Shown piece by piece: positions 18,361 to 27,310 of a stretch of DNA of 64,000 nucleotides. The stretch spans positions 36,387 through 100,386 of the forward strand of contig REER01000053.1 of assembly GCA_007694945.1 (NCBI GenBank). Direction: 5' to 3'. Within the stretch, counting starts at the first letter, position 1. Each line of letters begins with the position of its first letter. The notes under the pieces are model-generated. The model was not told where the DNA came from, did not search any database, and saw nothing but the letters and a program-made list of their open reading frames with translations. The stretch is from Paracoccaceae bacterium (lineage in GTDB: Bacteria; Pseudomonadota; Alphaproteobacteria; Rhodobacterales; Rhodobacteraceae). The translations under genes were made by a program, and so were the position numbers.

Positions 18361-20766
18361 ATGACCGATGCCAACCGCCACCCTGTATTGCCACTTCGCG
18401 ACATGGTGGTCTTCCCGCACATGATAGTACCGCTCTTTGTCGGTCGCGAAAAATCCGTGCGTGCGCTCGAGGCTGTAATGGCGGAAGACAGGCAAATCCT
18501 GCTTGTCTCGCAGAAGGACCACGCGCAGGAAGACCCGGGCGTCGAGGATATCTTCCGTGTTGGCGTACTGGCCAATGTGCTGCAATTGTTGAAACTACCT
18601 GATGGCACAGTCAAGGTGCTGGTCGAAGGTCGCACGCGCGTGCGGATCGACGACTTTACCGAAAATGATCAGTATTTTGAAGCACTTGCCTCGGCTCTGC
18701 CAGAAGAAGAGGGTGACGCCGCGGCTGTTCAGGCGCTGATGCGCTCGGTACAGAACGAGTTCGAGCGTTACGCCAAAATCCGCAAGAACATTCCCGACGA
18801 AGCGCTGACGGCAATTGTCGAGGCGCGCGAAGCAACTGTCTTGGCCGATCTGGCCGCCGGCCATCTCGGCGCGGATGTGGCGCAGAAGCAAAAGCTGCTC
18901 GAGACCGATGACACGGCCAAGCGGCTGGAAGAGATCTATAGCTTGATGCAGGGCGAATTATCGGTCCTGCAGGTCGAGCGCAAGATCAAGAGCCGCGTCA
19001 AGAGCCAGATGGAGCGGACCCAGCGCGAGTATTACCTGAATGAGCAAATGAAAGCCATTCAGAAGGAACTTGGCGACGGCGAGGACGGCCAGAACGAAAT
19101 CAAGGAGCTTGAGGACCGTATCAACGCCACCAAGCTGAGCAAGGAAGCACGCGAAAAGGCAGAAGGTGAGTTGAAGAAGCTCAAGTCCATGTCACCCATG
19201 TCTGCCGAAGCGACGGTGGTCCGAAATTATCTCGACTGGATGCTTTCGATCCCTTGGGGCGTAAAAAGTCGGGTGAAGAAGAACCTTGGCCGCGCGCAGG
19301 AGATCCTCGACGCCGATCATTACAGCCTCGAGAAGGTCAAGGAACGCATTGTCGAGTATCTCGCCGTGCAGGCGCGCTCGGCCAAGTTGAAAGGTCCGAT
19401 CATGTGCCTTGTCGGTCCTCCCGGCGTCGGCAAGACCTCGCTGGGCCGATCGGTCGCCAAGGCCACGGGGCGCGAGTTCATCCGCATCAGCTTGGGCGGG
19501 GTGCGCGATGAAAGCGAGATTCGCGGCCATCGGCGGACCTATATCGGCTCGATGCCCGGCAAGATCATTCAGGCGATGAAGAAGGCCAAGACCACCAACC
19601 CGCTGATCCTGCTCGATGAAATCGACAAGATGGGGCAGGATTTTCGCGGCGACCCTGCCTCGGCGATGCTGGAGGTGCTGGACCCGGAACAGAACGCCAC
19701 TTTCACCGACCATTATCTTGAGGTCGAATACGACCTTTCCAACGTGATGTTCCTGACCACGGCCAACAGCTACAACATGCCGGGGCCGCTTCTGGACCGG
19801 ATGGAGATCATTCCGCTGTCAGGCTACACCGAGGACGAAAAACTCGAGATTGCCCGACGTCATCTGTTGCCCAAATCGATCAAGAACCACGGCTTGCGCA
19901 AGGGCGAGATCAGCATCTCCGACCCAACCATCACCGAGATCCTGCGCCGCTATACGCGCGAAGCGGGTGTGCGCAATCTGGAACGTGAGCTGAACAAGGT
20001 GGCGCGCAAAGCGGTGACCAAGATCGTCAAGAAGGAGACCAAAACCGTTGAGGTGACGGACGAGAATCTGACCGATTTCCTTGGTGTGCCGCGGTTCAAA
20101 TTCGGTCTGGCCGAGAAAGAAGACCAAATCGGGGTCGTCACGGGTCTTGCCTGGACGCAGGTGGGCGGCGATCTGTTGCAGATCGAGGCGCTGAAACTTC
20201 CGGGCAAGGGCCGGATGAAAACCACGGGAAAGCTCGGCGATGTGATGAAAGAATCGATCGATGCGGCGAGTTCCTTTGTGCGCTCCATCGCGCCGCGGAT
20301 CGGCGTCACGCCACCGCGTTTCGACATGTTCGATATCCACGTCCATGTGCCAGAAGGCGCGACCCCAAAGGACGGGCCGAGTGCCGGCACCGCAATGGTG
20401 ACATCCATCGTGTCGGTACTGACGCAGATTCCGGTGCGCAAGGATATCGCGATGACTGGAGAGGTGACGCTGCGCGGCAATGTGCTGGCCATCGGTGGGT
20501 TGAAGGAGAAGCTTCTGGCCGCACTGCGCGGCGGGATCACGACCGTGCTGATCCCGGAAGAAAATGCCAAGGACCTGCCAGAGATTCCGGATAATGTGAA
20601 GGACGGGTTGACCATCATTCCGGTCAGCCATGTTCGGGATGTGCTGAAGCACGCATTAGTGCGCGAACCCACACCAGTGGAATGGGACGAGGCCGCTGAA
20701 GAGGCCTCGCGTCTGGCGCGGCTCACCGCCCAGCCAGAAGGTGAGACACCCCGCGCTGCGCATTAA
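18361..20766 (+). CDS. lon: ATP-dependent protease La (Lon)
   Basis: 801 residues, full length for bacterial LonA, which unfolds and degrades damaged and regulatory proteins in the cytoplasm. N-terminal substrate domain opens with [20 protein letters not shown]; a coiled-coil region precedes the AAA+ module with Walker [10 protein letters not shown] (K358) and Walker [12 protein letters not shown] (D419-E420). The protease domain has catalytic S674 in [11 protein letters not shown] and K717 in [10 protein letters not shown], 43 residues apart as in E. coli. The ATG at 18361 follows AAGGACAAGAAGA. It is preceded by a terminator and a possible RpoH promoter and followed by a terminator hairpin. 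Confidence 0.98.
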   Translation: MTDANRHPVLPLRDMVVFPHMIVPLFVGREKSVRALEAVMAEDRQILLVSQKDHAQEDPGVEDIFRVGVLANVLQLLKLPDGTVKVLVEGRTRVRIDDFTENDQYFEALASALPEEEGDAAAVQALMRSVQNEFERYAKIRKNIPDEALTAIVEAREATVLADLAAGHLGADVAQKQKLLETDDTAKRLEEIYSLMQGELSVLQVERKIKSRVKSQMERTQREYYLNEQMKAIQKELGDGEDGQNEIKELEDRINATKLSKEAREKAEGELKKLKSMSPMSAEATVVRNYLDWMLSIPWGVKSRVKKNLGRAQEILDADHYSLEKVKERIVEYLAVQARSAKLKGPIMCLVGPPGVGKTSLGRSVAKATGREFIRISLGGVRDESEIRGHRRTYIGSMPGKIIQAMKKAKTTNPLILLDEIDKMGQDFRGDPASAMLEVLDPEQNATFTDHYLEVEYDLSNVMFLTTANSYNMPGPLLDRMEIIPLSGYTEDEKLEIARRHLLPKSIKNHGLRKGEISISDPTITEILRRYTREAGVRNLERELNKVARKAVTKIVKKETKTVEVTDENLTDFLGVPRFKFGLAEKEDQIGVVTGLAWTQVGGDLLQIEALKLPGKGRMKTTGKLGDVMKESIDAASSFVRSIAPRIGVTPPRFDMFDIHVHVPEGATPKDGPSAGTAMVTSIVSVLTQIPVRKDIAMTGEVTLRGNVLAIGGLKEKLLAALRGGITTVLIPEENAKDLPEIPDNVKDGLTIIPVSHVRDVLKHALVREPTPVEWDEAAEEASRLARLTAQPEGETPRAAH

Positions 20767-20778
20767 AGATCGCTATGA

Positions 20779-20802
20779 CAGGCCCGCCGCAAGGCGGGCC
20801 TG
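20779..20802 (+). terminator. Terminator hairpin after lon
   Basis: A perfect 10-bp stem (CAGGCCCGCC and GGCGGGCCTG) closed by a GCAA tetraloop starts 12 nt after the lon stop. The following sequence has only a short T run (CCTTTGC), so termination may be incomplete, but the hairpin is very stable. Confidence 0.75.
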
Positions 20803-20868
20803 CCTTTGCAACCTGCCCGCAACTGGGGCTTGCGCGTGTGCAAGGCCCGGGCTAAAGAGCCGCGCTAG

Positions 20869-20943
20869 GGGCGATTAGCTCAGTGGTAGAGCGCTTCGTT
20901 CACATCGAAGATGTCGGGGGTTCAAATCCCTCATCGCCCACCA
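20869..20943 (+). tRNA. tRNA-Val (anticodon CAC)
   Basis: Full cloverleaf: acceptor GGGCGAT (20869-20875) pairs with ATCGCCC (20933-20939); D arm GCTC/GAGC with AGTGGTA loop; anticodon stem CTTCG/CGAAG with loop TTCACAT, anticodon CAC at 20901-20903, which reads GTG (valine); T arm with GGTTCAAATCC. The discriminator A is followed by an encoded CCA (20941-20943). Confidence 0.96.
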
Positions 20944-21058
20944 TCCTTCACCTGCATGCCCCAGTAGCGCGGCCTTGACGATGCGCTTGATCGCGGCTCT
21001 TTACTTCGCGCTGAATTCTCTGCCTCATGCTTTTCTGCATGCAAAAGGATCCCACTCC

Positions 21059-21745
21059 ATGGGCAAGCCGCCACCCAGCCCTTCCGAACCCTGCGGCCCG
21101 GAAACAGCGCAATCGCGACGGCAAGGCCAACGGTCTTCATCCCCGCCATTGGGCGTCATCCTTGCCGGGGGGCAGGCAACACGTATGGGCGGTGGCGACA
21201 AAGGCCTGCGCCTTTTGGATGGCAGGCCGCTGCTTGCGCATGTCATCGAGCGGCTGGCGCCTCAGGTCAGCGATATCGTGCTCAATGCCAATGGCGCGCC
21301 CGAGCGCTTTGCCGATTTCGGCCTGCCCGTTGTCTCCGACACGCTGTATGGCTGGCCGGGACCGTTGGCGGGCGTGCTTGCCGGAATGGACCGGGCGGCG
21401 GCGCAAGGTACAGACACAATTGTTACAGTCGCAGCCGATACGCCATTCTTTCCGCATGATCTGGTCACGCGCCTTATCGAGGCGGCCGCGCCTTCGGGCG
21501 TTGCGCTTGCTGCAACGCGCGCCGAGGGTCGGCTCTGGCATCATCCGACCTTCGGCCTCTGGCCAGTGCGCCTATTCGAGGATTTGCACCTTGCGCTAGG
21601 ACGGGGCCAGCGCAAGACGATTCTCTGGGCTGAGCGACACGGGGCCGGAACAGCGGAGTTCAGCACCACCCCCTTCGATCCGTTCTTTAACATCAACACG
21701 CCCGAGGATCTGCAGATAGCCGAGACACTCATGGGGCAGGCATGA
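21059..21745 (+). CDS. mobA: Molybdenum cofactor guanylyltransferase
   Basis: 228 residues. Transfers GMP from GTP to molybdopterin-Mo to make the guanine dinucleotide cofactor used by DMSO-reductase-family enzymes. The nucleotide-binding loop GVILAGGQATRMGGGDKGL is seen near the N-terminus, followed by the VTVAADTPFFP metal-binding region and FFNINTPEDL at the C-terminus, all typical of MobA. The ATG at 21059 with AAAGGAT upstream was preferred to a start 84 nt earlier. The stop overlaps the next ATG by four bases (ATGA), implying translational coupling. Confidence 0.93.
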   Translation: MGKPPPSPSEPCGPETAQSRRQGQRSSSPPLGVILAGGQATRMGGGDKGLRLLDGRPLLAHVIERLAPQVSDIVLNANGAPERFADFGLPVVSDTLYGWPGPLAGVLAGMDRAAAQGTDTIVTVAADTPFFPHDLVTRLIEAAAPSGVALAATRAEGRLWHHPTFGLWPVRLFEDLHLALGRGQRKTILWAERHGAGTAEFSTTPFDPFFNINTPEDLQIAETLMGQA

Positions 21746-22632
21746 CCCAGGCGCGGATCGCAGACGACAGGATAAGCCAGTTCGATCACGTTCTGGTGCT
21801 GGACTGGTCGGCCAATTCCACACCCAAACGAGGGGCAGATTCGATCTGGATCGGCAGCGCGGGCAAAGCCCGCGCTGCCCCCGAAAACCTGCCCACACGT
21901 CACCGCGCCATGGCAGCGCTGCGCAGGCGCATTGACGCCGCACTTGCGGAAAGTGAGCGCATGCTGATCGCGATCGATATCGGGTTCGGCTATCCGCGCG
22001 GCTTTGCCGCGCGGCTAACGGGGCGGCCCGAGGCCCTGGCAGTCTGGGACTGGCTCGCGGCGCGCATCAGCGATGATGCGCAGAACCGCAACAACCGGTT
22101 CGAGATCGCCGCCGAGATCAACCGCCAGTTTCCCGGCACGGGCCCTTTCTGGGGTCGGCCGTCCAAGCGCGACCTGCCCGATCTGCCGATGAAGGGCAGT
22201 GCGCGGCAGGGCACAGGACTGGCGGAATTGCGTGAGACCGAACTGCTCTGTTCGGGCGCACATCCGATGTGGAAGCTATACACCACAGGCTCGGTTGGCT
22301 CGCAGAGCCTGCTCGGGCAAGCGCATCTGGCACGGTTGCGCTCTGACTATGGCGCGCAGCTTGCTGTCTGGCCGATGGAGGGGCATGACGCTCCGGTCAT
22401 ATTAGCCGAGACCTATCTGTCACTGCTCGACCCGGCTGTGAAGGTGGCCAGCGGCTATCCCTGCAAGGATGCAGCGCAGGTCGATCTGCTGGCCCGCGCG
22501 CTGCATGCCATGGCGCTTGCCCCTCTGCTCGCACCTGGTGCCCCGGCAGAGCTGCTGCGCGAGGAGGGATGGATCCTCGGTGCCGGACATGAAGCCGGGT
22601 TGCTGGCGGCACTGGAAGCCGCGCAGCTCTGA
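21742..22632 (+). CDS. Conserved protein coupled to mobA; RNase H-like fold suspected
   Basis: 296 residues, soluble. Overlaps mobA by four bases, so the two are probably made together. I do not recognise a named family with certainty. The segments VLVLDWSANSTPKRG and LIAIDIGFGYPRGFAARL resemble the aspartate-bearing strands of RNase H-like/actin-like folds (DUF429-like), and GYPCKDAAQVDLLARAL near the C-terminus fits the helix with a conserved D-A-D/V pattern of such proteins. There is no Walker A loop, so it is not MobB, the usual mobA partner. A role in molybdenum cofactor use is inferred only from the coupling. Confidence 0.6.
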   Translation: MTQARIADDRISQFDHVLVLDWSANSTPKRGADSIWIGSAGKARAAPENLPTRHRAMAALRRRIDAALAESERMLIAIDIGFGYPRGFAARLTGRPEALAVWDWLAARISDDAQNRNNRFEIAAEINRQFPGTGPFWGRPSKRDLPDLPMKGSARQGTGLAELRETELLCSGAHPMWKLYTTGSVGSQSLLGQAHLARLRSDYGAQLAVWPMEGHDAPVILAETYLSLLDPAVKVASGYPCKDAAQVDLLARALHAMALAPLLAPGAPAELLREEGWILGAGHEAGLLAALEAAQL

Positions 22633-22770
22633 CGACCTGTTTCCCCTCAAGGCACAAAAGCTTGGCGCGTCCGACCATTGTCCTGCAATTGTCCCGGCGC
22701 GACCCCATTCTTGCCCGAATCAGCACCGATAGTGACCGACTACAGCTTATTGTGCGCGCAGGATGTATTT

Positions 22771-23676
22771 ATGGATCGTCTTACCGAGATGGAAGCTTTT
22801 GCCACCGTTGTGGATCAGGGCGGGTTCACAGATGCCGCCAGAAAAATGGGGATGTCCAAATCCGCCGTCTCGAAGCACGTTTCCTCGCTCGAAGCCCGCC
22901 TCGGCGCGCGCCTTCTGAACCGTACCACGCGGCGCGTCAGTCCTACCGATATCGGGCTTGCCTACTACGACCGCGCGCGGCGCGTCCTAAATGACGCCGG
23001 AGAAGCGGATAATCTGGTCACGGCCATGCAATCCGCCCCCACAGGTATATTGCGGATCGCTGTGCCCACCGATTTCGGCGCCACACATCTGTCACCTGTT
23101 CTAGGGGAGTTCCTGAACCGCTACCCCGAGGTCTCGGTCAACATGGTGCTCAAGAATCGCTATGTCGAATTGATCTCGGAAGGGTTCGATCTGGCGATCC
23201 GCATGGGCGACATGGAAGACTCAACGCTGCGCGCCCGCAAGATATGCGAGGCGACCCAGCGCCTGATCGCCTCGCCCGCCTATTTGGCCGAACATGGAAC
23301 GCCCGCGCGGATCGATGATTTGAACGATCATCGGCTGCTCTACTATTCCCATAATGCCAGCACGTCAGTCTGGAAAATCACCGCACCCTCTGGCGAACAG
23401 CGTCAGGTCCGTTCGTCGAGCTGGTTCTCGGTGAATGACGGCCAGTCGCTGCTCAATGCTGCAATCAATGGGCTTGGCATCGCTTATCTACCGAGCTTTC
23501 TCTATGCTGGCGCGATGAGATCGGGACAGGTCGTGGATGTGATCCCGGACCTGCCGCAGGACGTCCAGAGCCTCCACGCGGTTTATCCCGCCGGGCGCTA
23601 CACCCAACCCAAGGTCCGCGCGCTGATCGATTTTCTGGTCGAGAAATTCAGTCACCGGAGCGCCGCGGATTGGTAG
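22771..23676 (+). CDS. LysR-family transcriptional regulator
   Basis: 301 residues, normal length. N-terminal winged HTH (MDRLTEMEAFATVVDQGGFTDAARKMG..., recognition helix SKSAVSKHVSSLEARLG at about 31-47) and a C-terminal periplasmic-binding-fold effector domain from about residue 90. The pattern (NRTTRRVSPTDIG) is that of the CrgA/AaeR-like branch. ATG at 22771 with GCAGGATG upstream; a longer frame from 22678 has no ribosome site. Its targets are unclear: the upstream gene runs in the same direction and rlmH converges, so the usual divergent partner is absent. Confidence 0.9.
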   Translation: MDRLTEMEAFATVVDQGGFTDAARKMGMSKSAVSKHVSSLEARLGARLLNRTTRRVSPTDIGLAYYDRARRVLNDAGEADNLVTAMQSAPTGILRIAVPTDFGATHLSPVLGEFLNRYPEVSVNMVLKNRYVELISEGFDLAIRMGDMEDSTLRARKICEATQRLIASPAYLAEHGTPARIDDLNDHRLLYYSHNASTSVWKITAPSGEQRQVRSSSWFSVNDGQSLLNAAINGLGIAYLPSFLYAGAMRSGQVVDVIPDLPQDVQSLHAVYPAGRYTQPKVRALIDFLVEKFSHRSAADW

Positions 23677-23728
23677 CGACATAAGGACTTCGCACGACGG
23701 CACAAATGCCGTAGTCCCGCCCGACTGA

Positions 23729-23755
23729 CCGGAACACGATGTGCTCCGGCCTTTT
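23729..23755 (+). terminator. Terminator after the LysR gene
   Basis: Nine-base stem with one mismatch (CCGGAACAC at 23729-23737, GTGCTCCGG at 23741-23749), 3-base loop, then CCTTTTCTC. It sits between the converging LysR gene and rlmH. Confidence 0.6.
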
Positions 23756-23763
23756 CTCGCTGT

Positions 23764-24234
23764 TCATGCCCGGTGGTAGGGGCTGCCAGCCATGATCGTA
23801 GCCGCGCGGTAGATCTGCTCGGCCAGCATGACGCGCACCAGCCGGTGTGGCCAGACCATCTGTCCGAACGAGAGCATGCGCTCCGCGCGTCCTGTCACCT
23901 CGGTGCTGAGACCATCGGCACCACCGATGAGACAGGCCATGTCGCGCAAACCACGGTCTCGCATCTGTGCTAGAAAGCGTGCAAACTCGGGCGAAGACAT
24001 CTGCCGTCCGCGTTCATCAAGCGCAAGCAATGACGCACCTTCCGGCACCGCGCGCAGGAGCGCTTGACCCTCTGCGGCCTGCGAGTCGGCTTTCCGCTCG
24101 TCGACCTCATGCTCACGGATCGCGCCCAGCCCATGTGTTCGCCCTGTCTTTTCGAAACGAGACAGATAATCGTCGATCAGGGCGCGCTCGGGCCCTGAGC
24201 GAATTCGCCCGACCGCGCAGATATGCAGCCGCAT
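23764..24234 (-). CDS. rlmH: 23S rRNA pseudouridine-1915 N3-methyltransferase
   Basis: 156 residues, the normal length. SPOUT-fold methyltransferase that modifies pseudouridine 1915 in helix 69 of 23S rRNA on the assembled 70S ribosome. Visible: N-terminal MRLHICAVGRI, LLALDERGRQMSSPEFA, the knot region CLIGGADGLS, and the C-terminal YHRA that closes the S-adenosylmethionine site. Its ATG overlaps the rsfS stop (TGATG at 24232-24236), so the two are co-translated, the usual rsfS-rlmH arrangement. Confidence 0.95.
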   Translation of the reverse strand: MRLHICAVGRIRSGPERALIDDYLSRFEKTGRTHGLGAIREHEVDERKADSQAAEGQALLRAVPEGASLLALDERGRQMSSPEFARFLAQMRDRGLRDMACLIGGADGLSTEVTGRAERMLSFGQMVWPHRLVRVMLAEQIYRAATIMAGSPYHRA

Positions 24235-24635
24235 CAGGCGACAGGGGCGCGCGATGGCTCCTGCCACATCTTCTCGAGTTGATAGAACTCGCGCACTTCA
24301 GGCCGGAAGATATGCACCACGACATCGCCCGTGTCGATCAGCACCCAGTCGCCGACATCCTTGCCCTCAGCGCGCGCGCTGAGGCGGAAGGTCTCTTTCA
24401 GCCGGTCGAGCAGTTTCTGGGCAATGGCCGAGACTTGGCGGGTCGAGCGCCCCGAGCAAATGACCATGTGATCGGCCATGGCCGATTTGGAACGCAGGTC
24501 TATGGTCACGATGTCTTCCGCCTTGTCGTCGTCAAGCGAGGTCAAAACCAGATCCAGAATGGCTTCACTGCTGAGCGGAACGGCAGCTTCTGGCTCTGGG
24601 CGGGCCGCGAATGCGGTCGTGTCAGTATAAGACAG
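24234..24635 (-). CDS. rsfS: Ribosomal silencing factor RsfS, probable CTG start
   Basis: RsfS binds ribosomal protein uL14 and blocks joining of the subunits when nutrients are short. The core (DKAEDIVTIDLRSKSAMADH, MVICSGRSTRQVSAIA, GDWVLIDTGDVVVHIF) is unmistakable. The first canonical in-frame start is a TTG at 24545 giving 103 residues with no ribosome site and a clipped N-terminus. The frame stays open upstream and encodes the expected leader ending SSEAILDLVLTSLDDD. A perfect AAGGAGG (24644-24650) sits 8 nt before a CTG at 24633-24635, which would give 133 residues. I used the CTG; the TTG is the alternative. Confidence 0.8.
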   Translation of the reverse strand: MSYTDTTAFAARPEPEAAVPLSSEAILDLVLTSLDDDKAEDIVTIDLRSKSAMADHMVICSGRSTRQVSAIAQKLLDRLKETFRLSARAEGKDVGDWVLIDTGDVVVHIFRPEVREFYQLEKMWQEPSRAPVA

Positions 24636-24959
24636 AGACCTGTCCTCCTTTTGCTTGGTGACGCTGAGAATATAACATGTTTTCCGTGCTTCTCAATCTG
24701 AGCGGTGCGGATTCTACGCCATGTGGTGAAAAACCGCGCAACCAGGCCGCGCAGGATCCGGCGTTGCCTTGCACTCGATTCGCTCCTATTACGTCGTTTA
24801 TGAAACGGTTTTTCGACATGACAGATCACGCACGCCTGCCGCAACGGTTTCAGCGCGTGAACCGGTCCGTACTGGCACGACTGCGCTGAGCGCATGTTGG
24901 CTCGCGCACAGCGCCCGCCACCCTTCCTGTCAGTTTCACCTCCACTCGGGGATTATCTC
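24636..24959. other. Divergent region between rsfS and leuC
   Basis: About 325 bases. The rsfS ribosome site is at its left edge. A 29-codon frame on the + strand (ATG 24800 to TGA 24889) encodes a basic peptide ending in VLARLR; it lacks a run of leucine codons and a good ribosome site, so I do not call it a leu leader. No clear attenuator hairpin was found. Confidence 0.4.
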
Positions 24960-26369
24960 ATGCCAAAGACACTCTACGACAAGATCTGGGACGCGCATGT
25001 CGTCCATGAAGACAGCGATGGCACCAGCCTGCTGTATATCGACCGCCATCTGGTTCATGAAGTGACCAGCCCGCAAGCCTTTGAGGGGCTTCGTATGGCG
25101 GGCCGCAAGGTTCGCGCGCCGGAAAAGACCATCGCTGTACCCGACCACAATGTCCCCACCACGCCCGACCGCGTCAAGGGCATTGAGAACCCCGAATCTC
25201 GCATCCAAGTCGAGGCGCTGGACAGCAACGCGCGCGAATTTGGTGTTCATTACTACCCCGTCAACGATATTCGCCAAGGGATCGTGCACATCGTCGGCCC
25301 CGAACAGGGCTGGACCCTGCCAGGCATGACTGTGGTCTGCGGCGACAGCCACACTGCGACGCATGGCGCATTTGGCGCACTCGCCCATGGGATCGGCACC
25401 TCCGAGGTTGAGCACGTGCTGGCCACGCAGACGCTGATCCAGAAGAAATCCAAGAACATGAAGGTCGAGATCACCGGCTCCCTGCCCCCCGGTGTGACCG
25501 CCAAGGACATCACGCTTTCGGTCATTGGTAGGACTGGCACCGCCGGCGGCACCGGCTACGTTATCGAATATTGCGGCCAAGCCATCGAAGAACTGTCGAT
25601 AGAGGGCCGCATGACTGTGTGCAACATGGCGATTGAAGGCGGCGCGCGCGCTGGGCTGATCGCGCCCGACGAAAAGACCTTCGCCTATGTCAAGGGCCGC
25701 CCCCATGCCCCCAAGGGCGCGCAATGGGATGCCGCCATGGCCTGGTGGAAGACGCTGAAATCTGACGAGGGCGCGCATTGGGACAAGGTCATTACCCTGC
25801 GCGCCGAGGATATCGCGCCCGTGGTGACCTGGGGCACCTCGCCCGAGGATGTGTTGCCGATCACCGATAGCGTGCCCGCACCCGAATGCTACTCGGGTGG
25901 CAAGGTCGAGGCCGCACGCCGTGCGCTCGACTATATGGGGCTCAAGGCAGGTCAGAAACTCAGCGATATCGAGATCGACACGGTCTTCATCGGCTCCTGC
26001 ACCAATGGCCGGATCGAGGATCTGCGCGCCGCAGCCGAAATCCTCAAGGGCCGCAAGATCGCCGTCAAGCGCGCCATGGTAGTGCCGGGCTCTGGCCTTG
26101 TGCGCGCACAAGCCGAAGAAGAGGGGCTCGCGCAGATCTTCATCGATGCAGGTTTTGAGTGGCGCCTAGCGGGCTGCTCCATGTGCCTCGCGATGAACCC
26201 CGACCAGCTTGCGCCAGGAGAGCGCTGCGCTGCCACCTCCAATCGCAATTTCGAGGGTCGGCAGGGCCGCGGCGGGCGCACGCATCTGATGTCCCCCGCC
26301 ATGGCCGCCGCCGCGGCGGTGACGGGCAAGCTGACGGATGTCCGCGAAATGATGACCGAGACCGCCTGA
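24960..26369 (+). CDS. leuC: 3-isopropylmalate dehydratase large subunit
   Basis: 469 residues. With LeuD it isomerises 2-isopropylmalate to 3-isopropylmalate in leucine synthesis and carries a [4Fe-4S] cluster. The aconitase-family fingerprints are clear: opening [44 protein letters not shown] (cluster cysteine), and [13 protein letters not shown] (the other two cluster cysteines), with the C-terminal [13 protein letters not shown] at 24960 follows GGGGAT. leuD follows 67 nt later, so they are probably one operon; leuB and leuA are not in the window. Confidence 0.97.
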   Translation: MPKTLYDKIWDAHVVHEDSDGTSLLYIDRHLVHEVTSPQAFEGLRMAGRKVRAPEKTIAVPDHNVPTTPDRVKGIENPESRIQVEALDSNAREFGVHYYPVNDIRQGIVHIVGPEQGWTLPGMTVVCGDSHTATHGAFGALAHGIGTSEVEHVLATQTLIQKKSKNMKVEITGSLPPGVTAKDITLSVIGRTGTAGGTGYVIEYCGQAIEELSIEGRMTVCNMAIEGGARAGLIAPDEKTFAYVKGRPHAPKGAQWDAAMAWWKTLKSDEGAHWDKVITLRAEDIAPVVTWGTSPEDVLPITDSVPAPECYSGGKVEAARRALDYMGLKAGQKLSDIEIDTVFIGSCTNGRIEDLRAAAEILKGRKIAVKRAMVVPGSGLVRAQAEEEGLAQIFIDAGFEWRLAGCSMCLAMNPDQLAPGERCAATSNRNFEGRQGRGGRTHLMSPAMAAAAAVTGKLTDVREMMTETA

Positions 26370-26376
26370 TTTCATC

Positions 26377-26414
26377 TTGCCCCAAATACTCCGGGGGCCA
26401 GGGCAGAGCCCCGG
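26377..26414. repeat. GC-rich intergenic element resembling a dispersed Rhodobacterales repeat
   Basis: Between leuC and leuD: TTGCCCCAAATACTCCGGGG followed by GCCAGGGCAGAGCCCCGG. The outer CCGGGG and CCCCGG can pair. From memory, near-identical blocks (GCCCCAAATACTCC with a GGGGCAGAGCCCC tail) recur between genes in many Rhodobacterales. I saw no second copy in this window. Confidence 0.4.
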
Positions 26415-26436
26415 TGCTCTCGGGAAGGAGTAACCT

Positions 26437-27042
26437 ATGGACAGATTCACTGCACTCACTGGCGTCGCGGCCCCGATGCCGCTCGTCAATATCGACACGG
26501 ACATGATCATCCCCAAACAGTTTCTCAAGACGATCCAGCGGTCGGGCCTTGGCAAGAATCTGTTCGACGAGATGCGCTATGATGATCAGGGGAACGAGAT
26601 CCCCGATTTCGTGTTGAACCAGCCAGCCTATCGCAAGGCGCAGATCCTTGTTGCAGGCGACAATTTCGGTTGCGGCTCAAGCCGCGAACACGCGCCCTGG
26701 GCGCTGGCCGATTTCGGGATCAAGGCGATCATCTCCACCAGTTTCGCCGATATCTTCTACAATAATTGCTTCAAGAACGGTATGTTGCCCATCGTCCTGC
26801 CGCAGGAGCAGGTCGATATCCTGATGGAGGATGCCCGCAAAGGTGAGAACGCGCGCATCGCGATCGACCTCCAATCACAGACTGTCACGAGCGCAGATGG
26901 GCATGTATTCTCTTTCGAGATCGACCCTTTCAAGAAGCACTGCCTACTGAATGGGCTCGACGATATTGGCCTGACTCTGGAGAAAGTATCTGCAATTGAT
27001 ACTTTTGAGGCCGAGGCCGCACAGGCACGCCCTTGGGTCTAA
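26437..27042 (+). CDS. leuD: 3-isopropylmalate dehydratase small subunit
   Basis: 201 residues, full length for the small (swivel) subunit that pairs with LeuC. Fingerprints: [16 protein letters not shown] near the N-terminus, the substrate-contacting loop [17 protein letters not shown], and [18 protein letters not shown]. The ATG follows GGGAAGGAG at good spacing. A terminator 26 nt after the stop ends the leuCD transcript. Confidence 0.97.
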   Translation: MDRFTALTGVAAPMPLVNIDTDMIIPKQFLKTIQRSGLGKNLFDEMRYDDQGNEIPDFVLNQPAYRKAQILVAGDNFGCGSSREHAPWALADFGIKAIISTSFADIFYNNCFKNGMLPIVLPQEQVDILMEDARKGENARIAIDLQSQTVTSADGHVFSFEIDPFKKHCLLNGLDDIGLTLEKVSAIDTFEAEAAQARPWV

Positions 27043-27067
27043 AGGCCTGAAAACCAGCACTCTGACA

Positions 27068-27097
27068 GCGGCAGACCTCTGGGCTGCCGCATTTTTT
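27068..27097 (+). terminator. Intrinsic terminator after leuD
   Basis: Seven-base perfect stem (GCGGCAG at 27068-27074, CTGCCGC at 27084-27090), nine-base loop, then A and six Ts. The rest of the 268-base gap to the next gene shows nothing else. Confidence 0.85.
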
Positions 27098-27310
27098 CCC
27101 TCAATTTGATGCAAACTCGCGACAGTTTCATCTCGAAATTGCCGCAGCCATGACCGATCCTGATCGCGACGCTTGCTAGGGTGGCGAAAAATGGGCAGGA
27201 TTGTGTCTAGAATAAGGCAGGCGCTGGCTGGAATGGCAGCACGGCCGACAAAAATTGTGCAGATTGCGTCACCCAATCCAAGCGCAGTATGGCGAGGCAG
27301 TAGAGCATAC

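Noticed and set aside
20944..21058. tRNA-linked integration site
   Set aside because: No integrase, no repeat of the tRNA 3' end in the window, and mobA follows normally.
24800..24889. leu leader peptide with attenuator
   Set aside because: No run of leucine codons and no competing hairpins with a T run.
24936..26111. 391-codon open frame opposite leuC
   Set aside because: Shadow of leuC.
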